The notes below the pieces were generated by a model. That model was not told the DNA's origin. It searched no databases and saw only the letters and a list, made by a program, of their open reading frames with translations. Of a stretch of DNA of 64,000 bases, positions 1 through 11,235 are shown piece by piece. The position numbers were made by a program, and so were the translations under genes. The stretch comes from Balamuthia mandrillaris (taxonomy: Eukaryota; Discosea; Longamoebia; Balamuthiidae): contig JAVKOQ010000286.1 of the NCBI GenBank assembly GCA_031835245.1, forward strand, positions 1 to 64,000, written 5' to 3'. Numbering within the stretch: position 1 is the stretch's first letter; every line of letters begins with the position of its first letter.

Positions 1-377
1 CTTCTTTTTTTTTAAAAAAAAGGAGAGAAAGACGAAGAAAAAGAAAAAGGAAGGAAGGAAGGAAGGAAGCAACCAAAAAAGCCTAGACCACGGAACTCAC
101 CGATGACTTGGGAGTCAAAATCAAATGTGTTATTCTTTCCTTTTCTTTTCTTTTCTTTTTATCTTGTCAACTATTTTTTGTCGATCACTCCAGTTCGATT
201 CCCAACGTTCACCAAACACTTTTTTCTTCCATTTTGTACTCGGGTTCGACTCTCGATGCGCGCGCCAAAAATTTTTATTTCTGAATTTTGAAAAAAAGAG
301 CAGGAAAGGTGGTCATATGGATCACCAATTGTGAACGTTTTGTGGTCTAGAAACAAAACGAAAAAAGAAAGAAAGAG
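1..377. other. Left-edge upstream region, no gene seen
   Basis: Contains a T9A8 palindrome at 5-21, GGAA repeats around 50-70 and AT-rich sequence up to the first start codon. Two tRNA B-box-like stretches (about 190 and 245) have no matching tRNA 5' half. No coding signal is convincing; probably promoter and 5' UTR of the gene starting at 378. Confidence 0.4.
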
Positions 378-1100
378 ATGAAAGTGAACTTGGAGCTGTT
401 GGGGGAGATCCTCTGCAAGACCTCGGAGGGAGGCAGCTTTCCTTCCTCCAAGACCCCCTTCGAGGTGCTCTACACGGAGGAAGGCTTCGAGAACGCGCGG
501 ACGTGGTTTCGGGGCAAATGCCACGCCGAGGAGGAGGACCACGGCGCCCGCATCGCCATGAACGAAAACCAGTTCATCAACTTCTTGCGGAAGCTCACCG
601 ACTTCAACGACTACGAGATCTTGGAGATCCTTGATATCTTTGGTTCGTTCGTCTTGCCCTTTTTTTTTTCTTCCCTCAACAAGACCCAAAGCTAACGCCA
701 ATTGACGACTAACACAGACAAACACCAAAACGGGAGCATCGCCTTTGAGGAGTTCTTCCTCATTCTCAGCATGCTGTCCGCCCGGGAGTTTGGGCAGGCC
801 ACCCAATTCCTCTACCTGCACGGCCGTCAGGTCTTTGAGATCCTCTGCCACTCCATCACCACGCGCATCAACTTTGAGCGCTTCGCCCGCCTGGGGTTCG
901 TCATGGGCATCCCCGAGGAGTACATCCTCATGCGCCTCCTGGACTATAACCTGAACACCTTCCACACGTTTGACCGGGAGGAGTTCATCCTCTACTACTT
1001 TGATATCCTGACGCACCTGGATGACTTTAGGAAGAAGACGAACAGGCGGGAGGGAGAGGACGGAGCGGACAGCAAGGGCGGCAAATGCCTTCTTTGTTGA
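378..1100 (+). CDS. EFCAB9-like EF-hand protein with C-terminal CaaX-like tail
   Basis: Two exons, 378-642 and 718-1100, joined over a 75-nt GT-AG intron, give a 215-aa protein. The intron falls just before an EF-hand loop of the form DKHQNGSIAFEEF, a canonical Ca2+-binding pattern. The flanking pattern (TDF...LEILDIF, then an L-rich helix, then FLYLHGRQVFEIL, then a second degenerate EF-hand ending in DREEF) matches from memory the layout of EFCAB9, the Ca2+ sensor of sperm CatSper channels. That assignment is family-level inference. The protein ends in CLLC after a Lys/Gly-rich stretch, which fits a CaaX prenylation box, so it may be membrane-anchored. The large antisense reading frame here is a codon-bias shadow. 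A generic calmodulin-like protein is the alternative. Confidence 0.68.
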
Positions 1101-1303
1101 GGTGGGCCTCGAAGCATCGGCGGATGCTTCGCTACGGAGAAGCTACAATCATCTCCGGTCTTCATTTTTTCGTTCATCCTTTCGCTTTGTAACAGCTGCT
1201 CATGTATCATTTTTGTAGTTTGTAAAATGTGCTATAACTATTTCTTCTTTTTATGTTTGTCATTCTCCTCTCCGTTTCTCTCTTTTCTTCCTCCTGCTTC
1301 CTG

Positions 1304-1346
<43 letters not shown>

Positions 1347-1893
1347 GCTTTGTTTTGGTTATTTGTTGGATCTTTTTCTTCTCTTGTTGGATACGACTTT
1401 GAAGAGGTTTGGAAGAAAGTCGAGAAACGGAATGTCTGCCCTGCGGCCGAACGGAGGAGGTCCGTTTTTGTACGGGGGCATTGCACTTGTGCCAAATGCA
1501 GAAGCGATGGTCCAAAGGCTCACCCATATATCCTCTCTCCTTCACACAAAGCAGAGATTACGGTACTGAAAACACACAACAACAACACGGGAACCGTCCG
1601 GTGATAGAGGCAAATGGCAACATGTTTAAATGCGCATTAAAGGAAGTGGGAAAGGAATAAGGATGGATGCCAAGACGCCCAACTTTAAACTGTTTAAAAA
1701 AAGTTCTGAGGAACATTCCGTCGGCTGAATCGAGGGTCCTCCGCGTTTCTGTTTGCCATTCGCTGAAACACATATATATTTAAAATATTTCGAGGAAATT
1801 AAAATTTTTTGCTATAAAAGTTATTTTTGCACGTTCGCGAGCCTGTTGTGCAGAATCTTCTTCTGTGTGTGAACGGGAGAGAACACGTCGCGC
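1101..1893. other. Intergenic region with (CT)n, no gene seen
   Basis: Separates two plus-strand genes. A (CT)n tract sits near 1305-1343. The remaining sequence has only short reading frames without domain-like composition. It probably holds the 3' UTR of the EF-hand gene and the promoter of the F-box gene. Confidence 0.4.
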
Positions 1894-3012
1894 GTGTCGC
1901 ACGTAGCAAGGGGTATGGAAAGAGAGAGAGAAACCAAGCGCGCCAGGTCGTCCTCCGCCACGCCTCTCCCCTCGGAGGTTCTTTCTCTGGTCTTTCACTC
2001 GCTCTCCTGGAGAGAATACGCCCCAGCCTGTTTGGTCAACAAGGAATGGGCCGCCGCTCTGCAGGTTCCTAGCGTCCAACAAGCGATCGCCCTCCGCGCG
2101 GAGCGTGACTACCTCTTCTTTCCCGAGGGTTTTCTTCAGGCTCGCATCCCCGCAGACGAACAGTGGGCCTTCTTCAAGGAGAAAATGATGCCCATCATTC
2201 GCGACTTCAGCCTCCTCCTGTCTGCTCTTCGCTCTGCCTCTGCTGCTGATGTAGACGAAACTGTACTCCAAACCCAGGTCGATGTGGTCACTGCCATCAC
2301 CACCGCTCCAGCTGGCCTGGTCACCGGCAGGAGGAGCCACCTCGGCGCGCGTCCTCATGAGACTATTACCGATGAGATGGCCAAATCAGCAGAAAGGCAC
2401 ACGGTGATAGCATGCCTGTTCTGCGAGGAGGAGAGCCTGCAAAAGAGCATGGGGGCCTATCAGGTGCTTCCTTCCAAAGGGACTCTCCTATTCCTTGCCA
2501 AAGACTGGCGTGAACCTTTGGTACTCTTTGTGGACCCAGATGACGAAGCAAAGGAAACAAAGGACGAAAGACCAGAGAAAAAGTTCCAAAGGCTCGGCAT
2601 CACCGAAGGAGAAGAAGTGCAACAGCTGGAACGTTTCACGTCGCTGCAAGACTGTTTATGGCTAGCGGACAGCGCCCGCACCGCGCTTTCCTTGGAGTGG
2701 TCTGCATGGAATAAAGCCCTGGACGCTTGGAAAGAAGCCAGAGACTCCTCCTTCGCCTTCGTGCCCGGTTTCTACCCTCCGCCTCATTGCAGTCGACTGG
2801 GAGGGAGAGACGCTTTTGATGGCCAAGGCAACTTTGTGTTGGAGGCCAACCAAAGCATCATCATTCAAACTGGCCATGAAATGGGAGGGCTTTGGGGCTC
2901 CTGGGGCTACTATGCTGACAAAGAGGTCATTCGTTCTGTGGCCGCCTCCGACAGCGGCAGCGAGTATGCAAAGCCTGGCGTAGTTCAATGTGACCTGGTG
3001 GATAACTGTTAA
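1894..3012 (+). CDS. F-box protein, single exon
   Basis: Uninterrupted 372-aa frame. An N-terminal basic segment is followed at about residues 25-55 by an F-box: LPSEVLSLVFHSLSWREY and then an LVNKEW core. F-box proteins bridge SKP1-CUL1 ubiquitin ligases to substrates through the C-terminal region. That region here (residues 60-372) has no repeat or domain I recognise; it is mixed, Trp-rich towards the end, and may be lineage-specific. A second in-frame ATG seven codons downstream is an alternative start. No intron signal is needed, which is unusual beside its multi-exon neighbours. F-box identity is seen directly; substrate and pathway are unknown. Confidence 0.7.
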   Translation: MSHVARGMERERETKRARSSSATPLPSEVLSLVFHSLSWREYAPACLVNKEWAAALQVPSVQQAIALRAERDYLFFPEGFLQARIPADEQWAFFKEKMMPIIRDFSLLLSALRSASAADVDETVLQTQVDVVTAITTAPAGLVTGRRSHLGARPHETITDEMAKSAERHTVIACLFCEEESLQKSMGAYQVLPSKGTLLFLAKDWREPLVLFVDPDDEAKETKDERPEKKFQRLGITEGEEVQQLERFTSLQDCLWLADSARTALSLEWSAWNKALDAWKEARDSSFAFVPGFYPPPHCSRLGGRDAFDGQGNFVLEANQSIIIQTGHEMGGLWGSWGYYADKEVIRSVAASDSGSEYAKPGVVQCDLVDNC

Positions 3013-3134
3013 CATAACCGACCGTTTTTTTTTGACGAAGAAAAACTCAGTGTTGCACACCCAACAACTATGTGCATTGGTAATGAGTGATCGACCAACC
3101 GCTCCATTCAGTCCTTTGTTGTTCTAGTCCTTTC

Positions 3135-3186
<52 letters not shown>

Positions 3187-3386
3187 CGCTCCCTCTCCTT
3201 CTCTTCTCTCGTTTTCTCTTGTTCCCTCTCCCTCCTCCTGTACTCTTTCTCTCTCTCTAAGCGGACAAAGAAATTACAATGCAAAAGGCAATGGGAAGAT
3301 TAGTACATTCAAGTGGGGTTCGTTTGTTGAAGTGGAATAAGAAGGAATCAACATCATGTGTGAAGATGAAGACTCTCTTCTTATCC
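3013..3386. other. Convergent intergenic spacer with (CT)n
   Basis: Lies between the 3' end of the F-box gene and the 3' end of the minus-strand coiled-coil gene. It carries a (CT)n tract at about 3138-3180 and pyrimidine-rich sequence. No gene is apparent. Confidence 0.4.
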
Positions 3387-3831
3387 TCATATAATCGTAA
3401 AGATCCGTTTTTTCGGTGGTTCTTCTTCACTGTTGTTGCTGTTGTTCTCGTGTTGATGCGTGCTAAATCCATTTGTGTTGTTATGTTGATTCAACTTTGT
3501 TCTTCCTTCTTTCTCCTCCTCTTCTTCTTCCAATTGAGCGCTGAGTTCGTTCATTTCGTTGTCCATCTCATCGATGCGAAGCTTCAGGTCTCTTACCTCC
3601 GTCTCTTTCTTTTTCAGCTTTGCCTCCAACTCCTCCACTCGTCTGTCTCTGCTGTCAAGCATCTTTTCTAGTTTTGTGGAGAACTCTTTTTCGCGACGCA
3701 GCCGCTCGTTTAGGTGTTTGCGTTGATTTTCCATTTCTTGTTGTACCAACTCAAAGTTCTGTTCCACTTCTAACCGTAAGGCTTCTTCTTTCTGTGTTTT
3801 GGTTTAAAGTTTTCGGTTATCGTTTGCAGTT

Positions 3832-3876
<45 letters not shown>

Positions 3877-4415
3877 AAGGACTAGAACAACAAAGGGGGG
3901 AGCCAAACCCGCAAGGTGTCCTGCAGTCTGTCGCGAGCCTGTCGTTCCTCGTGAAGGTTGTGTTCCAGGTCTTTTATGAGGAGGGCCAAAGAGTGTCGCG
4001 TCGACTCCTCCATGTTCTCATCGGCCAACAACGTAGAGAGCAATCGCGAGTCGAGCGCCGCATAAGCGCGTGCACCCGTGGCAGAAGAGGAAGAGCCATC
4101 CTGAGAAGAAGCAAGAGAGGAGGAGGTAGAAGAGGCAGTAGAAGAAGACAAGATCCTTTCCTGTCTTCCTTGGTCTCCTGAGGACGAAGAAGAGTCGTCC
4201 AACAGAGAAGCAGAAGAAGAGAAACAGTCGTGCGTGCCAAAGAAGAGGAACAGTTTGCCAAAGAGCGACTTTTGTTTGAACCGCCGTTTGTCCTTGATCA
4301 GAATGTTTTCCTCCCCAGTCAACGCAAAGAGGGCAAAGGCCGAGAGGAAGAGCACCGCCAGCGAGGCATGCGGGTTCTGATGCACCACCTGAGAGAGCGT
4401 CGGCCCCAGATTCAT
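3387..4415 (-). CDS. Single-pass membrane coiled-coil protein
   Basis: Two exons read on the minus strand, 4415-3909 and 3791-3387, around a 117-nt phase-0 intron that contains a (GA)n tract (sense CT). The product is about 303 aa. Residues 17-34 form a hydrophobic segment (SLAVLFLSAFALFAL), then comes a Ser-rich region. From about residue 145 a long charged heptad-like coiled coil follows (LRREKEFSTKLEKMLDSRD and onward), ending in an Asn-rich tail. The layout suggests an N-terminally anchored tether or structural protein. I do not recognise the family. The first exon's Ser-rich stretch could hide a further intron, so the N-terminal half is less certain than the coiled coil. Confidence 0.58.
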
Positions 4416-5138
4416 TTGCTGTTACTATTATATTTTTTAAAAACACAAAAAAAAAAGAGGGGACAGAATCGATTGCAGATTAGCCACTGTTGAGCTCTCT
4501 CGATCTGTTCCTTGGTTGTTTGTTGTCCTTCTATAGAGGAAGAAAGGGAGCAGAGAGAGAGAAAAAAAACAAAAAAAAGGCCGTAAGTAGTTTACCTGGA
4601 AGGGGAAAAAAAAAAAGCTTGGCGCAGGAGGGGTTTTGTTTTTTCTTCGAAGGGAAAGGAAAAAGAAAGAAAGGTGGTGGTTCCTCCCTAGCTCCTCGTG
4701 CCTCTTCTGCCCTCTCCCGCTTCTTCGCCGAGCAACAAATACAACCGCAGGGGGCCGCCCCTCACCACTTCCCACCCAGTTTTCCTCGTTTTTTTTTTGT
4801 CGTCGCGGAATAGGGATATATTTTGTGTCGACTTTGTTTCTGTCGACATTGGTTTACGTGAAATTTTAATTTGCCGCGGGCAAAAGAAGGAATGTTAAGA
4901 ATGCAGGAAAGCATGTCGACAGGAATCAAACAGTTCCTCCCAACAAAGCAAAAAGACAAGGAAACCGTCCACCCGTGGGTGATGTTCCTCCAACAGAGCT
5001 TTTAATTGTTGGAGGTCCACTTGAAAGTCGTTTTGAGGAGTTCTGGGAAGATCCACCAGAGGGTGAAAGGTTTTTTTTGTTGGTTTGCAAAAAAAAAAAA
5101 AACAAAACAAACAAACAAAAACAAAAAAAAGGGGGGAG
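4416..5138. other. Spacer between two minus-strand genes; possible extra PSD 3' exon
   Basis: Holds the promoter of the coiled-coil gene and the 3' UTR of the PSD gene. Three GTCGAC sites (4827, 4842, 4915) and several A or T runs are present. A minus-strand frame near 5070-4900 containing DFQVDLQQLKALLEEH looks protein-like and could be an alternative terminal exon of the upstream PSD gene, but no clean donor is seen. Confidence 0.3.
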
Positions 5139-8100
5139 CTAGTCCAGGGAGGAAGCAGAGAAAGAAGAAGGAGGTGGTACGGAATGTCCTCCGTTGACGG
5201 CAACCACATTCGGAGATGAAGATGACAACAAAGAAGAAGAGGAAGAGGAAGAAGAAGAAGAACAAGAAGAAGAAGAAGAAGAAGGTGATGATGATGAAGG
5301 TGAACGAACGGAAGGTGCGATGCCGCCATTAGAAACAGCCGACCGGGAAGGAGAAGGAGAAGAAGTGGAAGAAGAAGCGGGAGGAGGAGAAGAAGGGCGT
5401 TGTGGGCTGGATGCAGAGGAAGAAGCAGCAGGAGAAGGAACTGGCGCATTTGAAGAGGACGAAAAAGAAGAGGATGGCGGAGAGGAAGGAGAATCAGGAT
5501 GTCGCCCGATGTAAGATCCCATTTTGATGAGCGTCTCAACGGGCTTCTGGCTGTTGGCGATAAGTTCTGGGTCCCATTCCATGGTTCCCTTTTGAAAAAG
5601 AAGGATGATGGTGCTGCCCCCAAACGCAAAGTATCCATGCTCGTCTCCCCTTGGTTTGGTTGTTTTTTTTTGATTCATTCGTCAGACAAAATACAACACA
5701 CAAACAATAATCCACAAGAGAACACGATAAAGAAAGAAAGAAACAAGAAAGGAAAGAGACAGGCACATACTTGCGAACTTCTTGGCCCTCTTCAGTGGTT
5801 AATATGATGGAACCAACCAACGTAGCTCCAACAGAAACATAGCAAACCTCTCCAAACTGTTCGCTGAAAAGCTCGCTGATGACTCTCTTATTGTCACCAA
5901 AGACGTTGATGTTGGCCCTGTTGATGGCAACCGGATTTACAGTGTAATAGCTGCCATCCACGAACCAGGAACGACCCACGCGACCATCCACAGGGATGTG
6001 GAAGCGATGATAGTCCTGAGGGGCTAAGCGAAAGATACCTATGGCCCCTCCTGTGAAGGTCTCAACTAGGTTCTCATCTTTTAGCAGAGTGGAGAGGGAA
6101 AAGTGTTTGCTGTTTGTTGAAGTAGCACAAAACGTTGGTAAGCAAAAGAAGAAGGGGATGATGAAGACAAAAAAGAAAGAGAAGGAGAAGGAGAAGAAGG
6201 AGAAGGAGAAGGAGAAGGAGAAGGAGAAGGAGAAGGAGAAGGAGAAGGAGAAGGAGAAGGAGAAGCAGAACAAGAACAGAAGAGAAAGTATACCCTTTGA
6301 TCCAAATCTTGGTGGACTCGTCTATGCTTTGAAAGACGGTCGCTCGGCAATCGGCTGGTGATACCGCCACATACTGAGCATTGAAGTTAATTTCCAGCAA
6401 CAGAGAGAGAGAGAGAGAGAGAGAGCAAGGAGAGAAAGGCTACATACGGGATCATCCGGGAAAGCAATATTTCTGGTACCTGGTTTCAACTTGCGGTAAA
6501 AGAACTGATTAAAGGTCTCAAAGTTGTCGATTGGCTCCAACACATCCGTCATATCTATTTCAAAGTATTCCACAAACGATCGAATGCTCTTCTTGCTTTT
6601 TGGGTTGTCGTACTTTCTTCCTTGGTTGATGCTCATATTGCGCAGAATAGCTCTTGTTTTGGCTGTATTGATGGCTTTGTTGGTCATTCGAGTATTGTAG
6701 ATCATTCGTAACGCGAGCTTTATGTAGGGGGGAATCTTTTCCTCCACCAGATTTCCTGTCTGTTGTTTCGTTTATTGGGCCGTTAACGGAAGGTAATTAG
6801 GGAAAAAACAACAAATAAAATAGAGACAAAGATGTGAAATAGTGTACCTCTCTATCTAACACGAAGAGCCGACGATTGTCAGCACGATTGGACTTCATGA
6901 CTTTAACTTTGATAACGCCGTTTCTTCCCGCTTTGAATGGCACCAACAAAGGTGCTCTGGCAATGATCATACCCTGAACCACTGATTTTCATAAATAACA
7001 AAAAATTAGTTAACACAGAACTACTGACATAAGGGAAAAAAAACGAACGTGTTCTTTTGAACGCAGAGGGATGGCGAAGCGAACAAGTGGTGACGTGAAA
7101 GATAGTTTCGTCGCGCTCATAGTCAGTCAGCTTCAGGCCGCAGCTAGGACATTTGGACATATAAAACATCCTCCCTAAATTGAAAAAAAAGCATATGGGT
7201 TGGAAATTTGTTTTCTAGTGGTGTTTTTTCTTTTGCATTACCTCGTTTACTCATAAAGCCGCTGAGCTCCTCTGGGCTTAGCGAGCTCTCCGAGTTACTG
7301 ACAGTTTCTGATGGAAACTTTAAGAAAAAAAGAACTATCAATAAAATATGGAGAGGGAGATAGAACCGAACAGAAGAAAGAACAAAAAGAGTGATTTGTA
7401 CCAGTTGTTGAAGTTCTTCTTCGCGATTAAGCTTGATGCCAAGAGCATCCAACAAATGAATGATGCCCCAATAGTTGATGCGCCCTTCTCCACCCGTGTC
7501 GAACAGCTTGGCACATTCACGCCAGAACAAAACTTGCAGCTCTGGCGTTGGAATAAACTCCGTTTGAACATGTATCTGACAAAACTCCATGTTTTCCAGG
7601 TAAAACCCCTATCATTATGTTGTAAGTAAATAAAAAGGCGCAATCCAAATTATATAAAAAGCAAATGAATAGCCAACCTTAGCATCTAGCATGGACAGAT
7701 TAAGCCAAAGATCGTGTTTGACGTTGCCCTCTTCAGAGGTGTGTCCTTCCTTGCGAGCAAGAAACTGTGAGATGGAAATAGCTCTACAGCCAATCAAAAC
7801 CGCTTCCGTTTTGGCCGTCGTATTAGTCGTTGAAGCTGGCATAGTTTCTTGTTCGACTGAAGCTAAAGAAGAAGTAGAGGAAGAAGGAGAAAGAGAAGAA
7901 GTGGATTCGTTGGTGGAAGGTGCTGGTGTTTCTTGTTCAGCGGGAGGAGAAGCAGGAGGGACATCAAGAAAGGAGGAGAAAGAAGAAGAGGAATCTTGTT
8001 GAGCGACGTCGTTTTCTTCAACTGATGGACAAGGAGTGATGCTCAACTGTGGAATGATAGACATTGCATCTTGAGCTTCTGAATCGTTGTTGTTGTTAGC

Positions 8101-8685
8101 AGTACTTTCCGCAGTGGGCCGCTCTTCAATTTCCCATTCTATCGAAGACTCGCTGTGCTCTTTTTCTGTTACGTTGTCTTTTTCTGGTTCTGTTTCTTTC
8201 TCCTTCTCCTTTTCTCTTTCGGAGAAGATATCTTCCTTGTCGCCTTCGGTTCTTGTTTTTGACCTTGCTCTCGTTCTAGTTTTTGTTTTGTGGTTAATAT
8301 TGTTCTTCTCTTCCCCTCCGCTGCTGTTGCCACGAGTGCTATTGTTGAGTGTGTGTGCTCTCTTTTTTGACCATAAGTCGCGCGTACTGTTGCTCCTTCC
8401 AAACGATAAAAGACGAGGTTTGCTGCCATTGCGATTGTTATTCCTAGGAACTACGACGTTGTCTGTTGTCTTAGATTTGCGAGACCCACCTGGGCCTATG
8501 GTGGCTGTTCTACCTTTGCCTCGTAACTTGTTCCAATTTCTCTTTCGTGGTGTAGACGGTACTTTCTCCGTTCGTTCCGTGGTTTGGTAGTCAAACACCG
8601 AAAAGGTAATTTTTTCATCTACCAGGGAGCGCTTCACTGGTCTTGATTGTGTTTATGTGATAAGTGAAAGGGGGGGGGGGGACAG

Positions 8686-8729
<44 letters not shown>

Positions 8730-10200
8730 AGATGAAAAGCGCACATGTGTAATGTTTTGTTCCATTTCGGCGTACGGTTACGCCGCACAGGCTTGGTCTC
8801 TTTGCGAAGATCGCCAAACTCAACCACCACGAATGGACTTACGGGACCTAATATGACAAACATCACAGGAAGCAACGGTAAGCACAAGAAAAGGTTAACA
8901 ACATCCAAAAGATGTCTATACCTTTGAGGTTCTTCGGGAACTTCCTTCCTTCCAATACAGTCAGCTTGAGCACACCAAGTGAGTCGTTACCGTTCTGCTG
9001 CTTGCCATTCTTCGTGGACTTGAGCTTCATGGAAGAGGCTCCGTTTCGTTGTTCTCCAGAGTCCGACAAATAGGAGTGATGCTTGCCCGAGCCAGAAAAC
9101 GAGGAAAGCGTCGTCGCTGAGGAGGAAGTTGGAACTTTGTCACCTGAGGTCCGCTTCTTCCAGGGAGCAACTCTGCTGCGACTGCGAGGGCGAGTGACAG
9201 ATTGCGTTGGTGTCAACGTCAATGAGGCAGATGTTGTCTCCGCCTCTGGCTCTGATAATACCTCCTCCTGAATGGTCGGAATAGAGTAATCTGAAAACCG
9301 TTTGTTCGAGTTGTGGTCTTGTTGCTTCTGAGGATTATAAGGTTGAGTATGTTGACTGCTTTCCAACATTTCAGTTGGGGACATGCTCGAGGAAGCTTGT
9401 ATCTCGTCTTCGAGGTCGCTCCAACACTCATCCGCGGCGGAGAGAGCGTACATCAGCTGCGCTCCTTTTTTGAGGTGAGTATAGAGCCTAGTGGTGCCCG
9501 TCAGAAAGTCTAAAAATTCGTCTTCGTCCATTTCGAGAGCTGCTCCCGCTCCCTCTCCCTCTCCTTCCTCTTCCAACTCTTCTCCATCTCCTTCGTTATT
9601 GTTGTGTCGGTAGGCTAACTCAGCAGGTTCCATGTCGAGAACGTCTCCAAAGTCAATAGCCTCTGCATCGCTTGCACTTCCAGGCGTGGATTCTTCTCCT
9701 TCTTCATCATCTTCATCATCGTCTTGGTCGCCTTCGTAGTCTGCATCTCCGGCCTCTTCACCCTCTTGTTCATCCTCCATTTCTTGGTCCTCTTCGTAGT
9801 CGTCATGGTGGTGGTCGTGATGAAGGTGATGAGTATGGCCCTCTCTGTTCAACTCTTTCATTTTCTTTTGCCAGTGAAGCATCAGAAGATCATAGACTCT
9901 GTCTCTAGGAATCTTGAACGACCAGAAGGTGAGCTGCACCCATGAGACAAACGGTCAGAACGCAAGAGCCCAAAGCACATGACCTCAACAAGGAAGAAGG
10001 AGGAAGGCGAACTACAGCGGCAAAAACTTACCTTCTCCTCTTGTGGCCCGGAAGGTTGTGGCTTCTTCACAAAAATGCTAATGCCATACCAACCAGTAGC
10101 TCCGCCACGAACGCCGCCGTGCACTTTTCTAATCTCGGTGATGTCCTCTAACCGGACTTTTCGCTTTTACACAAAAAACGATGAGAAAGGGAGAGACGGA

Positions 10201-10243
<43 letters not shown>

Positions 10244-10440
10244 GGAGAGAGATGCGACGGGAGAGATGAAAGAGAGGCGATAGACGAGAGAGAACCTGCG
10301 TTTTGTTTTGCAGAATCTTGGAGTAGAAGCACAGATGATGCTCCAAAAGAAACATGTTGCCCAGGCGAGAAGGAATGTGCCATCCGAGAGTACAAGCAAA
10401 CGCTTCGTTTTTTTGATTCACGTGAGCCTTTTTTTGAAAA

Positions 10441-10485
<45 letters not shown>

Positions 10486-10572
10486 AGTACTTTCTAAGAG
10501 CAGCTCTTCTTGATCAAGAGCAAAGCGTTCGTGGACCTTCCATTCTTTGCGCTTTCTTGGGAGATGTTTCAT
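5139..10572 (-). CDS. Phosphatidylserine decarboxylase with N-terminal GRAM, C2 and EF-hand regions
   Basis: Fourteen exons: 10572-10491, 10402-10296, 10163-10032, 9933-8922, 8847-8745, 8641-7678, 7608-7402, 7317-7242, 7174-7049, 6981-6848, 6759-6448, 6373-6294, 6109-5771, 5649-5139. They sum to 4185 nt (1394 aa). GRAM at about 17-127 (FACTL...LCFYSKI, ending RDRVYDLLMLHW); acidic linker; C2 from about 423 (GVLKLTVLEG), interrupted by about 230 low-complexity residues before DLWLNL; EF-hand-like 801-870; a CPSCG zinc-like motif near 903; PSD catalytic domain about 990-1260. Catalytic marks: SPADCR, APQDYHRFH, and FAFGGST, where autocleavage before Ser1237 would create the pyruvoyl group. A Ser-rich tail follows. 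Resembles extramitochondrial plant/yeast PSD2-type enzymes that make phosphatidylethanolamine from phosphatidylserine. The GRAM-C2 link lies inside one exon. Confidence 0.9.
6176..6266. repeat. (GAGAAG)n tract in a PSD intron
   Basis: GAGAAG units on the plus strand inside the PSD intron 6293-6110. On the transcribed sense strand this reads CTTCTC. Confidence 0.9.
8691..8726. repeat. (GA)n in a PSD intron
   Basis: (GA)n within intron 8744-8642 of the minus-strand PSD gene; sense strand is (CT)n. Confidence 0.9.
10206..10240. repeat. (GA)n in a PSD intron
   Basis: Within intron 10295-10164 of the PSD gene. A second (GA)n at about 10445-10480 fills intron 10490-10403. Both are CT-rich on the sense strand. 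Confidence 0.9.
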
Positions 10573-11235
10573 GGCGGCGATCGAAAGAAGAAGAAAGAAG
10601 AAGAAGAAGAAGAAGGAAGATGGCAAAAAAAAAAGGTAGTAAGAGAGAAAAGATTGACGGACTTTTTTCTGTCCCAAACGTAGGTAGTTTTTTTTAAAAA
10701 AAAAGAAGAGCAACACTGGACCTCTCCCTCCGTAGTGAGGGTTGAAAGACGAAAGAGAGATAGGGGAGGGATGCTAAGGATTCCTTTGGCTGTTCGCGAA
10801 GTACAAATGCATTCAACCAAAGCGCGGGGGTTTGTTGTTTGCAAAAAAAAAAAAGATCGGTAGAGAGAGAGAGAACAACCCGAATCACTTGAAGAAAAAC
10901 AAAAAAAAAAAAGCTTTCCTGTAAGGCCACTATCGCTGCCTTGCTATGCTTGCTATCTTTCTTTCTTTCACGACAACGAAAAAAAAAAAAAAACAAAGTA
11001 GCAAGGGAAGGGGACAAGTTTTTTTTTTTCTACTTTCATTGGACGTGATTTGTCCGTTTTCGTTGCACTGATCCCTCTTGAGTTGCCCCTATTTTCCGCC
11101 TCCAAAAGGGGAGGTGCAGCTGATGTCACCCTCATTGTCGCGCTACGGGTCGGCGGGAGATCAATACAAGGTATCCCCAATACAACCAATACCCCAAAAA
11201 ATACACCAAAAAAGTCGGTGGTCACCTGACAGCGT
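10573..11235. other. Spacer upstream of PSD, no gene seen
   Basis: Contains (GAA)n near 10588-10615, a T8A9 palindrome at 10688-10704 and several A-runs. It probably holds the PSD promoter and the 3' UTR of the DUF4326 gene. No convincing coding sequence. Confidence 0.4.

Noticed and set aside
185-275. tRNA gene suggested by B-box-like AGTTCGATTCC and GGGTTCGACTCT
   Set aside because: A T-arm can be drawn, but no complementary acceptor or D-arm lies upstream.
171-1016. 281-aa antisense frame over the EF-hand gene
   Set aside because: The plus strand has a clear EF-hand and a phase-consistent intron; the antisense frame is a by-product of GC-rich codons.
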